Assembly: GCA_004380135.1 (NCBI GenBank) | Contig: QXCR01000031.1 | Location: 166,851-230,850, forward strand | Origin: Stemphylium vesicarium | Taxonomy: Eukaryota; Ascomycota; Dothideomycetes; Pleosporales; Pleosporaceae | Direction: 5' to 3' | Length of the DNA: 64,000 nucleotides | Shown: positions 1 to 11,312 of the stretch, piece after piece | How the letters are laid out: each line of letters starts with the position of its first letter | Numbering within the stretch: the stretch's first letter is position 1 | Made by a program: the position numbers and the translations under genes | Notes under the pieces: model-generated | The model's input: only the letters and a program-made list of their open reading frames with translations | Told to the model about the DNA's origin: nothing | The model's database searches: none

Positions 1-176
1 AGGGTCCACTCATGACCTGCATCAACGGAGATGAAAAGACTCTTCCATAGCTACCCAGCTCCATCGCACTATTGCCTGGCATGACTTCGGCACTTGCGAA
101 AGGCGACAGCGCTGTACCGTGCGATTGGCGGCAAGAAATTATTCTCCTGCGTACGCGATCCGGCGTACTGGTGCCC

Positions 177-183
177 TATATAG
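177..183 (+). promoter_or_regulatory. TATA-like element
   Basis: A TATATA stretch lies about 85 bp upstream of the carboxylesterase ATG at 267, a reasonable distance for a fungal core promoter with a short leader. The leader between them is pyrimidine-rich. Assignment rests on position and sequence only. Confidence 0.4.
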
Positions 184-266
184 GCCATGTGGAAGCCCAA
201 ACCTGATCTGCAGCTTATCGCCAAACTCTATCCTTTGCCCTCCAGCCCCTCTCCCTGCAACTCGCC

Positions 267-2107
267 ATGAAGCTTACTGCCACTGTTGTTGGCGGCTTAC
301 ACAGCCTTTCGCTAGCAGGCCTCCTCGGACAAGCCGCTGTCGTGGCTGGAAACCCGCTTCCCCCAAAGGCCGAGAGGGCAACTGTGGCGGACGGCACAGC
401 GTCGCTTCACCAGGGAACTGTAAAAGGTTTCACTGACTCGCATGGCAATTCCGTCTTTCTCGGAATCCCATTCGCGGAATCGACCGGTGGTCAGAACCGG
501 TATGTTTGCCATCTCGATTACAATCATGTCCGTGGATCGCACGTGTTAACGCCCTCCGCAGATGGAAGGCTCCCAAGAATGTCAAGAAGCTGAAGAAGGG
601 CGAGGTGCTTGATGCCACAAAGTACGGCGCAACATGCCCGCAAGCAATCACCACTACAACATGGTCACAACAAGGCGAAGACTGCTTGAACCTCAACATC
701 TGGGTACCGTCTGTGAATGTCCAGTCGAAACGTGCGCCTCCGTTTCCTCCTCATCATCGTCCTCGGCCTAACCCTCACGCAGTACCAGGACCACCAGCTC
801 CCCCAGCAGGCCCTGATGCCCCAGTAGATGGTAGCTCCGGCCTTCCCGTCTTCGTATACATGTACGGGGGCGCCATGGTCACGGGATCAAGCAGCAACCC
901 CTCGCTCGTGGGTAGCAACTTTGCCAACAAGGGCGTCGTCTTCGTTAGCTTCAACACCCGTGAGAGCCTTTGGGCCTACCCCAACTCGGCCGAACTTGCC
1001 GACGGAGACGAGTCACAGAACTTTGGTATTCTTGATGTCGACCAGGCCCTACAGTGGGTTCGTGACAACATTGCTCAGTTCGGCGGTAACCCCGACCATG
1101 TCATCTTTGGAGGCCACTCTTCTGGCTCCGTTCAGGTCGACCACTACTTGTGGAACCATCCCGACACTTGGCTCGCGGGCGCGGTTCAGATGGCCGCCAA
1201 CGCGAAGTCCGGTCCGGCTGTGGGTCCTACCAACCAAGCGCTTGACCTCGTCGCTAAGGAAGTCAACTGCCCCACTGGCGAGGGCCAACTCGAGTGCCTG
1301 CGCAAAGTGGACATGTACGCCTTCCAAACCGAGGCCTTCAACGCTACTCTTAACACATACTTCACTCCCGTAGTAGACGAGATTACCCGCTACAGGGACT
1401 ATGACGCTCGCTTCGCAGCCGGCAACTATGCGTCTCATGTTCCTCTCCTGACGGGTAACTCTGACCATGAGGGTGCGCTGTTCGGTCTGGTATACGGCAG
1501 CGAGAACACTGACTTTAGCAAATGGATCAACACCTTCGATGCCGATGTTGCTCAAATCCCAGACAACATCCTCTTGGGCGCCTACAACGTTTCCGACTAC
1601 TCTAGTGTCTCTGCCATGAGCGGCGCTCAGTACGGTGATGCGCGCTTCTTCTGTCCCGTCGACTACCTCGTCGATGTGCGCAGCGAGCAGCAGGATACCT
1701 GGATCTACCGCTTCTTCGGCAACTACTCCAACATCCTTCCTCTACCCGTTGAGCAACCAACCCACGGCGCCGAGATCCCCTTCTTCTTCGGCGGCAACGA
1801 CGCCTTCTCCGGCATGGAGGGTGTGACCGAAGCAGAGCAGGCACTCGCCGACTTCCAAAACGCCTGGTTCGTAAACTTCATCAAGAACCCCAGCGCCGGT
1901 CCTGGATGGGACAAGGCCACCCCTCAGAGTGGCCCGATTGGCAAGCTGGGCGTCCCTGGCAACGAGCTCGAGGTTGAGATCGGTAACACCGCCGATTTCA
2001 ACAACAAGTGCCAGAACGTATACAAGCCGTATGCGCCATTGTACCCTGTGATTCAGAGTGTACTCACAGGCGCCATGGACCTTGTTGAAGGTGTCATTGG
2101 TAACTAG
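267..2107 (+). CDS. Secreted type-B carboxylesterase/lipase
   Basis: Two exons (267-499, 562-2107) give 592 aa; the intron 500-561 has GTATGT and a GCAG acceptor and restores the family motif N-R-W-K-A-P across the junction. The first ~28 residues form a hydrophobic signal peptide, so the enzyme is probably secreted or vacuolar. Carboxylesterase type-B features visible are the oxyanion-hole region YMYGGAM, the nucleophile in GHSSG (Ser about 264), the acid in SDHEGA and the histidine in THGAEIPF. This family hydrolyses carboxyl esters; the substrate cannot be read from sequence. The nucleophile elbow is GHSSG rather than the common GESAG. A proline/histidine-rich insert of about 30 residues (bases ~735-830) sits between NIWVPS and the oxyanion strand. 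The length is normal for fungal members. No functionally related neighbour is apparent. Confidence 0.9.
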
Positions 2108-3858
2108 ATGGAAATCATACCAAGTTAATCATAGGTATACTTGTTAATCATAATGTAATGACACAAAAGCGCAATAAGCTTGAACAAATTCTTCGACGCC
2201 GTTATTTGCCATCGCTACAAGTGACGTGTCGGCAGGGCCTGAGGACATGAAATTTTTCTCACTCTCAACCGTTGTTCGTTGACGATCGAAATAAGCCTCT
2301 GTGGATTCTCGGATCGGCGTGACGAATTCGGCAAACCGAGGCCAACGTTGCGCCAACGCCCAAACGTCTGCGGGATATCTCGGTGCCTGGAGTTTTTTCG
2401 AGGCCATTTGAGCATGCGCCATGAATTGTCTTTTTCCGATAACGGAAACGAGTGCATTCGCATCATGTTACTTTGTCGGGGGAAAAGCTGCAGCCTGTCG
2501 ACTTCGCTCGTGGCATCGTGGAGAAGCTGCGCATCGGGGAGGAGGGTTCCCTTTTGTATGTACCTGCGAGACGGGAAAGATTAGAGAAGCCTCGTGAGGC
2601 GACTTGTGCTTCTAGAAGAATTAGGTAATGCTATCCCGCACCGTTTCCTATCATGTCGCTTAATTTGGGGATGCGAATTGCTGATGCTCAACATTCAGGG
2701 TCGAAACGTTGTTGTTGTCGCGTCAAACGGCACGAGCCCGCACTAGTGATTCGCGGAGTTTTACTAACCGTCGCGGCGCTTTCCTTCTCTGCATCAACAT
2801 CAAGGTTGAAGAGAAGATGTCTTTTCTTTGCACCTGGGCGACTGCTCGCCTCATCCGTCTGCGCGAATCTCAGGCCCCCGACATCGTGCGCCCAGCTTGA
2901 CACCGAGTTGATCCCCACACGTCTACTACGGACCCCAGTTGGAGGCCCCGTTTCGTAATTAGCCAGCTTCAGCCTGATTGGAGGCCTTCGCCGTGCATCG
3001 CGCGTCGACTTTTTACTGCGCCCCCTTTTGCACACGCGGTGGGTTCTTTCGCCAAAGTGCAGCATCGCCGAACTTGCAATTTCAACAATGGGAAGATACG
3101 AGCAGGAATTGTGTACCAAAAATAATGGCAGTTGGACATAAGACAATTGCTGACAGGTCGAGGAGCATGCCGGCTTACAGTATGGCAGTGAAACTGCATG
3201 TCAACGGGAGGATCGACATTTGGCCCACACCCGACGCGTAAGAGGCCTAGCGTTGTCATGCTAGCAGGTGAGAGTATGCCTTGTGCAGGGAGGTGTACAA
3301 CTCCGCCCTCCTTTAGGCCAGCAAAGAAGCCAAAATTCGGCTAGACACGCAATTCTGAGACCCATACATGGTCCCAAATTACCTACGCATTGTGGCTGAT
3401 GTGCAAGCATTTCTACCGCTTTTGGTCTCGACCTGGTTAAGCTGTCGGGTCTTGACCCTGATATGAAAGAGTAAAGACCCTTCGCTTGCAGAGCCTCAAG
3501 CGTTTCCTTAAGGCCCTCTACATGATGTTTTCTTGCCCGAAAGCACCCACCTTCTAACCTCGCAGGCATTGATAGGCAGCGCTTGACCTTGTTAATGTAC
3601 AAGCCGCAACTCAGGTCCGCTGAACGCATGGGCTGCCCCACGCAGGACCCGCGTCGTCACATTGTGAGCCCTGGCATCAGCGTGCTGCTATCCTTTTTTT
3701 TTTTTTTTATAATATCTGTTGCATAGCCCGCAAGTCCATCAGGCGTCCGAGCTAGGTTTTGGAGGAAGTTGCATCCCACATCTCAGCGGCCTTCGCCCCT
3801 TCTCGCGTCGTTCTTTCTTTCCCTTCTCACGACCCGACCATTTTCGCATCGCAGCATT
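2108..3858. other. Intergenic, no recognisable gene
   Basis: This 1.75 kb holds several short open frames on both strands. None has a recognisable domain, plausible introns or a fungal leader. The best of them (minus strand 2144-2422, 92 aa with a true ATG) is unrecognised and could be chance. A 15-T tract lies at 3694-3708, and the last ~100 bp are C/T-rich, as expected for the promoter of the gene starting at 3859. Confidence 0.5.
3694..3708. repeat. poly(T) tract, 15 nt
   Basis: An uninterrupted run of 15 T lies 150 bp upstream of the DUF3431 gene. Such tracts are common nucleosome-excluding promoter elements in fungi; a role here is inference. Confidence 0.8.
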
Positions 3859-5974
3859 ATGACCGCTCACCATCGCCTCGAACCTATCGATGAAAACCGA
3901 AAATTGGAATTCCCACGCCGAACCGTGTACGATCGACTCCAGGACCATCGCCAGCTGGCCTGGCTGGCTTGCGCTACAACTTCCCTCCTGACCACAAGGC
4001 ATCTCCTAGTTGAAAGGAATTTGCATTACCCCTTGCAGTTGTATGCTAGTCAGATTGCGGCCACAGCTATCCTTGCTTTCATCACACATCCATGGCGACG
4101 GGATGATCGAGAAGTTGGCGAGCAAGAGCAATGGAGGAAGAGACCAATCCAAGGCACGCTCTTAGTGGCCGTCTCCCAATGTCTGCAAGCAGTATCGGCA
4201 CTATGCATAACGCAAGCGGTATTGCACACTTCGAACCTGCCTTTGCTGTGTATGATAGTAGTGAGTTCAGCTAGCCAAACTACATTTCGTGTTGAGTTAA
4301 CATTTCCAGACAATAGCCTTCTTCGCTGAAGGATTGGTACTATATGTATTCGCGTACACATCTCGCTCAGGCGCCGGCGCACTGCGTTTGTGTCTTCTCC
4401 TTCTGGCCTGTGCTGGAATTCTGTTCATGGAATATCGGCTTATGGTACCAAGCCTGATAACATCTATTCTAGCCATGCTCTTGCTCGGCTTGGCGAGTGC
4501 ACTGAAAAAGTTGGGTGCGAGACATTACCCAGGAGATGCGCCCACCCGGACCATGAATGCAAGTTGGCTGGTTGGCATGGGTGTGGCAATTGCAGCCTTT
4601 TGCGCAATTAGTGGTTGGCCCAACGAGCACCGGAGCGCGTTCAGTAGCGGATGCTTGTTGTTGCGCGCGTTGAATGCGTTCTCCACTGGAGTAGCGCTAT
4701 TAATGGGAGGATCGATACTCTTTCCTGTGGACACCCGGTCCAGCGGCCAACTATCTGGCTCTTTTGCTTCACAACGTGTACGCGACGCATTGGCATTGCT
4801 GGCCATGACGGCTGTCACGGGTTGTTTTACGTCCCTTTCGTTACGTCGTTCTTACTCGAGTTGGTACCAGTTGTGCTTCTACCTCCTCGCGGTCCTTTGC
4901 GTATGCGGCGAGGAGATTTACGATTTGATCTGGAACAACTCAAGACACCGGGATGATGCCTACGACTTGGTCAGGCCTCAGTCAGCCGACAGCGAAGAAT
5001 CTGGCATGCAGGAGATGCGAATCATGCTCCCGGAAACTCGAAGCCAAGGTTTTCGCTCCTCTTTTGGCAGCGTGATCTTAGTCGTGCTATGGACAGCGCA
5101 CATCAGCTTCAACTTTGGACAACGTCAATATCCTCGCATTGAACCTCAACTGGATCTCGGGTACGAAGCGAACGGCCCTTTGGAGGTGGTCATCAGCATG
5201 TACAAGGAGTCGACGGAGGATGTAGCCTCGCTTATATCGAGGCTACACAGCATGCCGCAGATGTCGCAAGCGCTTGTTACGATCTACTTGAAAGATGGTA
5301 AAGCGGACGAAGAGTTGGTAAAGCAAGAGACGAACGCGGACGCCGTCGTCAAACTCCCAAACGTGGGGCGAGAAGCCGAGACGTACCTCAACCATATCGT
5401 CACTCGCTGGGACAACCTTGCGGAGCGTACCGTATTCCTCCAAGCCGACGTCCACAACCCACGAGAGTTCTATCCATTCTTCGAACAATATTTCCGCGCA
5501 AACCAGACCGGCTTCCTTAACCTAGGCTGGGCTGGTAATGTCTGTAACAGCGACGGTTGTGGTGACAAGAACGGTTGGGAGGACGAGACATCGCTGTTTT
5601 CCAAAGTTCAATCGCGCATCGACGATACCGCACACGATGGTGTACTGCTGAGCTACAAGGGCCAATTCGTTGTCACGGCGGCGCGTATTCGCGGCATCGA
5701 TAAAGCAATATACGAGGATCTCTGGAACCTTTTCGTCGACGAAGAAAGCTGGGCGCACAAGGAGCCCTACCTGCACGGTCGACAAGATTCGATGAGCCGA
5801 CCCCAGTTCGGATACACAATGGAAAGAATATGGAATGTCTTATTCCAATGCTCAGACATGGACGTCGCATGGAGATGTCCTACGCTGCTGAGCGGATGGA
5901 GACCTGGCGGCACCATTGCCGACTGCCAGTGTTTTGATGCAGAGTTGGTTGATGGTGTAGATGGACGAGCCTGA
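3859..5974 (+). CDS. Polytopic DMT-like membrane protein fused to DUF3431
   Basis: Two exons (3859-4260, 4310-5974; 49-nt intron, GTGAGT, TTTCCAG) encode 688 aa. I chose the ATG at 3859; an in-frame upstream ATG at 3769 would add a 30-residue Ser/Pro/Phe-rich extension of doubtful value. Roughly residues 30-390 contain about ten hydrophobic helices, an arrangement like drug/metabolite or nucleotide-sugar transporters, followed by one more helix near bases 5060-5115. The C-terminal ~270 residues match the fungal DUF3431 family, with VVISMYKE near the start, TVFLQADVHNP, and the cysteine-containing segment GNVCNSDGCGDKNGW. DUF3431 has no established function; its layout after a final membrane helix suggests it faces the lumen or outside. 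A link to sugar-nucleotide transport and glycan handling is only an inference from the fusion. The DUF3431 call is firmer than the transporter call. Confidence 0.8.
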
Positions 5975-6783
5975 GGTTGTGTCAGGAGCTTTTGTCTTAT
6001 TTGTTGTGATACCCCCTAGACCATGGATGACGCAAAGCAATATTTTTTTCCCTCAAGCTTTCGCGATCGCTACGTAAGTTAATTTTAGACGGCCGCTCAC
6101 TAGCTCGAATGCGAACTATTTTTAATAATCGCAAACATGAGGATCTTCCGCTTGAGTCGGCGACGCACACGCAACATCAAGATGCTTTTTCCAGGCCTGC
6201 AATTGAATCTTCCCATGGCCGCAGGATGCAGAAGACCTCACTCCAATATGAGTTTTCCGACGTGTTTGAGATTCTGAGACATGGAGAACTGAGAGGATGC
6301 ACAAGGTTTCGAAGCGCCGAGCTGAAACGTGTCGCAGCTCAAGGGTCGGCTAGCTTGCCGTTTGACACGTGATACACTATCCCTTCCTCGCAGTGCCGCA
6401 CGGGCTCTCCAACCGATCCTTGCGGCGCGCACACAGTCAGCGTGAGCAGCACCCATCCATGACTCGCCCCTATCGCATAGCAATGGCGTCGCAGGTAGTC
6501 CCCTTTTCCTCGAAACATGCTGCGGTAAAACCTCGGTGTCAGCACGCGAAGCAGATTCTCAGCACCACTTTAATCCGTTCTGAAAAGTCCTGAATATTTC
6601 CTGGGTGTGCGGCGGCGACGACGACGACGACGACGACCATCATTCCCTGTACATTCCTTTCACTTATCGTTCTACTAAGCCGGGGTGACTGGCTTCGATA
6701 TTAGTTACCTATAGCACTTACTCGGCAACTAACCAACCGACGGTTCCTTACCTTTGGTACGTAACCCTGCATATACACGACAC
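5975..6783. other. Intergenic with (GAC)7 microsatellite
   Basis: About 0.8 kb between two plus-strand genes. A (GAC)7 triplet run lies at 6617-6637, about 150 bp upstream of the next ATG. Short open frames here overlap on both strands and show no family resemblance. No other element was identified. Confidence 0.5.
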
Positions 6784-7827
6784 ATGGCGACGGTGAAGCA
6801 GCGATCGAGCAGTAAGCTCTCCATATCTTCGAATAGGAGCTCAGATGGCCTGTACAAACATCGCCAGAGTCTACTATATCGCGAGCTCGAGATTCTTCTT
6901 GAGCTTACGCCAAGCACATTCAGCTCCCCACTTCTGGCTCTTCCAAGGGAGATCAGGGATCAGATCTTCAACTATGTATTACCGGACATCTCAAAGAACC
7001 GGCCGGAACTCCACACTTGCCTATGGGGAGCGGACATGTCAAACGGAGAGCCCTGGAGACATGACATCTTTGGCTATGGATCCTCGGTAGCCAAAGCATC
7101 ACGACTGCGTCCGGAGCTACTTCTCATCAACAGGCAGATCCGAGAAGAACTTCTCCAAAACTACTATAGCCGCAGCAAAGTCACTCTGCATGCCGAACTA
7201 CGGAACACACCGACAAACAATGACTATTTCGAATACTCCCAACACATCCTGCGATTGCCAATGTTGAAGCACGTAACGCATATACGCTTCTACTTGGAAT
7301 GGAACTACACGACGCTGAAGAACGGAAGCCGCGATAGGATGCTCAAAGACCAAGTACGAATGACATCCAACCTGCTCGCAGCCATGGACAAGATTGTGCA
7401 GCCCCTGCAAAACATCGAAACCATCGACGTCTCCGTGCTCTTCTTCTGGAAATACCGGAGCGGGAAAATGTACAGCTTGTCCATGCAGGAGCTCTTCGAC
7501 CTTGAGGGCGTCTTCAAGCACTGTGCCGAGCTCCGGTGGCTCGGTTTACTCGGAGAAAACGATGTACCCGGCAAAGTCAAACCCACCACTTCCACATACC
7601 TCAGTCCTTCGTCTGCAACGGCAAAGGGTTCGACTGCGGGTGTCGGCTACAAAATGTCGACGGAGCGCAAGGGCACCGAGCAGAGTGGCGGCATGGACAT
7701 TTGCGTCAGTCGCGATTTGGAAGATGCCATGGAAGAGAGGCGGAAGAGCAGTGTGGATTTCTTTGGCAACTACGAGATTGGCGAGCCCCTGCCTCAGCCG
7801 TGTTATCGACATGGTGCTATGATCTGA
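6784..7827 (+). CDS. 2EXR/F-box-like protein, function unknown
   Basis: A single exon encodes 347 aa from the first true ATG (6784). The protein has a Ser/Arg-rich N-terminus, then LLALPREIRDQIFNYVLPD at about residues 50-70. This is the signature of the fungal F-box-like/2EXR family, which is greatly expanded in Pezizomycotina. The segment RPELLLINRQIREELLQNYYS that follows is the usual second helix pair. The middle third looks like an alpha/beta repeat-like scaffold; the last ~70 residues are polar and probably disordered. F-box-type proteins can act as substrate receptors of SCF ubiquitin ligases, but the 2EXR subgroup has no established role and Skp1 binding cannot be judged here. No signal peptide or membrane segment is seen. 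Confidence 0.8.
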   Translation: MATVKQRSSSKLSISSNRSSDGLYKHRQSLLYRELEILLELTPSTFSSPLLALPREIRDQIFNYVLPDISKNRPELHTCLWGADMSNGEPWRHDIFGYGSSVAKASRLRPELLLINRQIREELLQNYYSRSKVTLHAELRNTPTNNDYFEYSQHILRLPMLKHVTHIRFYLEWNYTTLKNGSRDRMLKDQVRMTSNLLAAMDKIVQPLQNIETIDVSVLFFWKYRSGKMYSLSMQELFDLEGVFKHCAELRWLGLLGENDVPGKVKPTTSTYLSPSSATAKGSTAGVGYKMSTERKGTEQSGGMDICVSRDLEDAMEERRKSSVDFFGNYEIGEPLPQPCYRHGAMI

Positions 7828-9110
7828 GTCAAGGGAAGCGAAATGGATGAATAAGGGAAAAGTGCCGTCACAAAAGTTCAGAAAAAAGTTCAGCGACTAG
7901 TGCGAAGATGAGGCATATATTGCTTCTTGATAGAAGTTGTAATGCGTAATTTGTTTCACGTGTATATACATGCAAGATAGAATTTGTACAAAAACATCAT
8001 CTCTTTTTACCGTTTACAGCCATTTGGGATATACTATCCGACGATCGTACAACCGTATTTCCTGGCTGACAAACACAATAAACTGATTACTAGCGACTTT
8101 GTCTTGGCCTTTTTCCCAAGTCTCAAGAAAGGAACCAAAAACGAGAATCAGTAGCGTCGTGGGTCGCACAAGCTAGGGAATGGGGGCAATGTCACTTCCC
8201 ATAGCTTGGCCGAGGTGCGTCGCTAGAATGGCGTTGCTAAGCAGAAAAAATGGCGGGGAAACATGGGGGGTTAGGGAGGGGAAGGCGGGACTCGCATCAA
8301 GAACTGCACTCGAGGGCATTGCGAACAGGATACACTCGCTGTGCGCGATAAGATATGCTAAACGAATTTTGATGGCGGTTTTAATGACAAACGTTCGAGA
8401 GACACCATCTGAACAGGAGGAGTTAGAATCCGGAGTCAGAGAGAGCATGGGCGCATCATGAACGAGGGGTCGATGCGCTACTTCGGTTGAAGCTTACACC
8501 GTAACCGCACTGCGCCCGCTCGCGGCAGTCTTCCGCACTGCACTGTACGACCCGTGCGACCAACTACTCTCGACGCCGAGTATTGTGTCCGTGGAGGATG
8601 AAGCCGGGTATTCTACCACGATGCACTGGGATCTAGTAGGAGAGCGGGGTAGGGCACGAGACAACTGTAACACGACTTAATCAATCACAACTAGGAAAGC
8701 CACATTGGGAAATAAGGGTAATTGCCCGCCGCATCCTATGACACCGTGTTGCTTGCTAGTTGCCAATTTAGCTGCATGTATGTTTTTTTTTCTTGCCTTT
8801 CTTCGTTTAATCTCATGTTCGCCGTTAAGTTGAGATTTCGCTTTGCTGCTTTTCCCCCGTTGTAGTCAACTTACGCCACTTTTACTTCCGGATGCCGATG
8901 TCGCGGGTTAAGGCTGCACTATCCACACCTCCGAACATTGTTATTGCGACGCACCAGTCAACCTTTTTCCGTCTTTGATTTCTTCAACTGTATTTTCTTT
9001 CGTTTTCATCGGAAACCGCGGGAGTTTGCATGAGCAGGGCTTGATTACATCTACTCCATCCATTCCGTGATAGAGGGGCGACATCCCATCTATTCACCAC
9101 AGTCTCCGCC
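7828..9110. other. Intergenic, promoter of the DHA1 transporter
   Basis: This 1.28 kb contains no credible coding sequence; the longest frames (91-93 aa near 8180-8460) are mutual shadows. Bases 8940-9110 are T/C-rich and end in a leader ahead of the ATG at 9111. I see no tRNA, repeat or transposon fragment. Confidence 0.5.
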
Positions 9111-10897
9111 ATGACGAAACCAGAACACCCGGCACTTTACCGCCACCCCACGCGGAGCGAAATCATCGATCAAGCAGCAGCAGAAGGTCACGATGCAGAC
9201 ATACCAGGTAACCTTGGCTCCATCCACCAAGTCCCCAGTCACAACACATCAGTCATCTCGCGCCCAAAAGACGTCTACACAACTGGGGAAAAAGACATCG
9301 AGAAAGGCCATGACACAGCCACCATTTCCAGCGCAGACGAAGCAGAGAACGAAGACAATTCCCCTTCACCAGACCCCAACATCATCGACTTCGACGGCCC
9401 CTCGGACCCCGAAAACCCACTAAACTGGCCCTCTTCCAAGCGCTGGGGCATGATAGCCCTCATCTCAGCAATAACCTTCCTCACCCCCCTCGCAAGCTCC
9501 CAATTCGCACCGGGCGTCCCCGACGTAATGCGCGACTTCAACTCCACCAGCGACCTCCTCTCCGGCTTCATGGTATCCGTGTACGTGCTCGGCTTCGCAT
9601 TTGGGCCGCTGATCATCGCACCGCTGTCTGAAATGTACGGGCGACTTCCACTATACCATTGCTGCAACTTTTTCTTCATTGTGTTTACGATTGCGGCGGC
9701 TGTCGCGGGGGGCATGGCGCAGTTTGTGGTGTTTAGGTTCTTTATGGGGTGTTTTGGGGGCGCGCCTATGGTGTTGGGTGGGGGCACGATTGCGGATCTT
9801 ATTCCTAGGGAGCAGAGGGGGACGGCTATGGCGGTTTGGATGATGGGGCCGAGTGAGTTTCTGAATCTAATTGTGTGTCCTTGAAGGAGAGAGTGTTCTT
9901 GGGGCTGATTGTTTTGGTGTGTAGCTGTTGGACCGTGTGTGGGTCCTATTATCGGCGGTTTCCTCACCGTGGCTAAAGGATGGCGATGGAATTTCTGGTT
10001 CGTGGCTATAGTCGTGGGTTTCCCTCTCGCACATCATTCCAAGCTATCGAATAAACCGCGTACTGAACTTTCTTCTAGGCTGGCGCATTCTTCATCACAT
10101 CCCTCGTCCTCATGTCCGAAACCTCTCGCATCACCATCCTGCAACGCAAAGTCAACCGTCTCAAGTCCTCAACCGGCAACCCCAAACTCCGTTCCAAACT
10201 CGACACGGGCCTGACTCCCCGCGAACTCTTCAAGTACTCCATCGTTCGTCCCGCGAAAATGCTGTTCCGATCAACCATCTGCTTCGCAATCTCGCTGTAC
10301 ATTGCAATCACCTATGCCTACCTGTACATCCTGTTCACGACCTTCACCGCCGTGTTCAGCGGCCAGTACGGCTGGACAGGTGGGATAACCGGTCTGTCGT
10401 TCCTCGGTCTAGGCGTGGGGAGTCTGATTGGCCAATTCACGTATATTCACTATGGCAACAAGGTCGTTCACAAGCACATGGCGCGCGGCGATTTTCAACC
10501 TGAGCATCGCCTTTATATGATGTGTATTGGAGGCTTCTTCATCCCGTGCGGCCTCTTCATGTATGGCTGGAGCGTACAGTATCAGACGCACTACATGGTT
10601 CCGATTACTGCGACAGGTATTATTGGGTTTGGGCTGTTGATGACGTTTATGCCCGCGACGACTTACCTGGTTGACGTGTTTACGGTTCATGCGGCTAGTG
10701 CTATGGCGGCGAGTACCGTGCTAAGGAGTTTGGCCGCGGCGTTTATCCCGCTGAGTAGTCAGACCATGTACGCACAGATGGGGTACGGGTGGGGGAACAG
10801 CATGTTGGGGTTCATAGCGACGCTTTTGGTTCCGATTCCTTTTCTGTTCATTAGATATGGAGAGCGCATACGGGTGAGGAGTACTGTGAAACTCTGA
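9111..10897 (+). CDS. MFS transporter, DHA1 family (drug/polyamine:H+ antiporter type)
   Basis: Three exons (9111-9852, 9925-10013, 10079-10897) encode 549 aa. Both introns, 72 and 65 nt, begin GTGAGT/GTGGGT and end in TAG; splicing creates WMMGP-TVGPCVGPIIGGF, the conserved second and fourth helices region. The polar N-terminal ~105 residues end in ENPLNWP, the hallmark preceding helix 1 in fungal DHA1 (TPO1/FLR1-type) transporters. The loop 2-3 motif is PLSEMYGR. The rest gives 12 predicted membrane helices and a short basic tail, a normal length for the family. Members export drugs, toxins, polyamines or siderophores using the proton gradient; the substrate is not readable. No PKS, NRPS or pathway regulator is adjacent, so there is no support for a biosynthetic cluster. 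Confidence 0.9.
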
Positions 10898-11211
10898 GGC
10901 CTGGTGACATGGGTGCGAGGATGTTCAGATGGATAAATCTACCACGCTTCGCCTTCAAACGATGAGCAACTGTAATATAAGAACGATTGTCGATTCCTCA
11001 AGCTCTTCCTACGAGCAGTCATTGAATTATTCCAGATCCGCCACCCCTATGGTCCGGTGAACGATGTCCCAGCGTGTTGAATAATACCAGGCCCTGCTTT
11101 TCAAACTTCATTAGGCGAGCAAAAAGAGGACAACACCATCATGCACTCGCACAACACAGCGCGACAAGCTAGACGGTAGTGGTAGACTACCGCGATGAAG
11201 CAGAAGTTCGC
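10898..11211. other. Intergenic spacer
   Basis: About 310 bp between the 3' end of the DHA1 gene and the tRNA-Ser terminator. No coding or structural signal was recognised. Confidence 0.5.
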
Positions 11212-11217
11212 AAAAAA
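11212..11217 (-). terminator. RNA polymerase III terminator of tRNA-Ser
   Basis: On the minus strand a run of six T follows the discriminator base of the tRNA by 4 nt, the standard Pol III stop signal. Confidence 0.8.
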
Positions 11218-11221
11218 GAAA

Positions 11222-11312
11222 CGATGCGGAGGAGATTCGAACTCCTGCGTCCGAAGACATATGATATCTACAAGATTCGAGTCATACCCATTAACCACTC
11301 TGGCACCGCACC
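11222..11312 (-). tRNA. tRNA-Ser(CGA) with a 10-nt intron
   Basis: Read on the minus strand, a full class II cloverleaf forms. The acceptor GGTGCGG pairs with CCGCATC with one G-T wobble. The D arm is CCA-GAGTGGTTAA-TGG. The anticodon stem is TATGA/TCATA, a variable stem GTC/GAC is closed by TTCG, and the T arm is AGGAG-TTCGAAT-CTCCT. The discriminator is G, as serine tRNAs require. The anticodon loop carries CGA at plus-strand 11277-11279. A 10-nt insertion at 11266-11275 directly after position 37 is the canonical site of a nuclear tRNA intron. The A-box and B-box are intact, and a T6 terminator follows. It decodes UCG serine codons. Confidence 0.92.

Noticed and set aside
2144..2422. 92-aa minus-strand frame with a real ATG
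   Set aside because: The sequence looks almost protein-like (PADVWALAQRWPRFAEFV), but there is no family, promoter or second exon to support it; kept only as a note in the intergenic entry.
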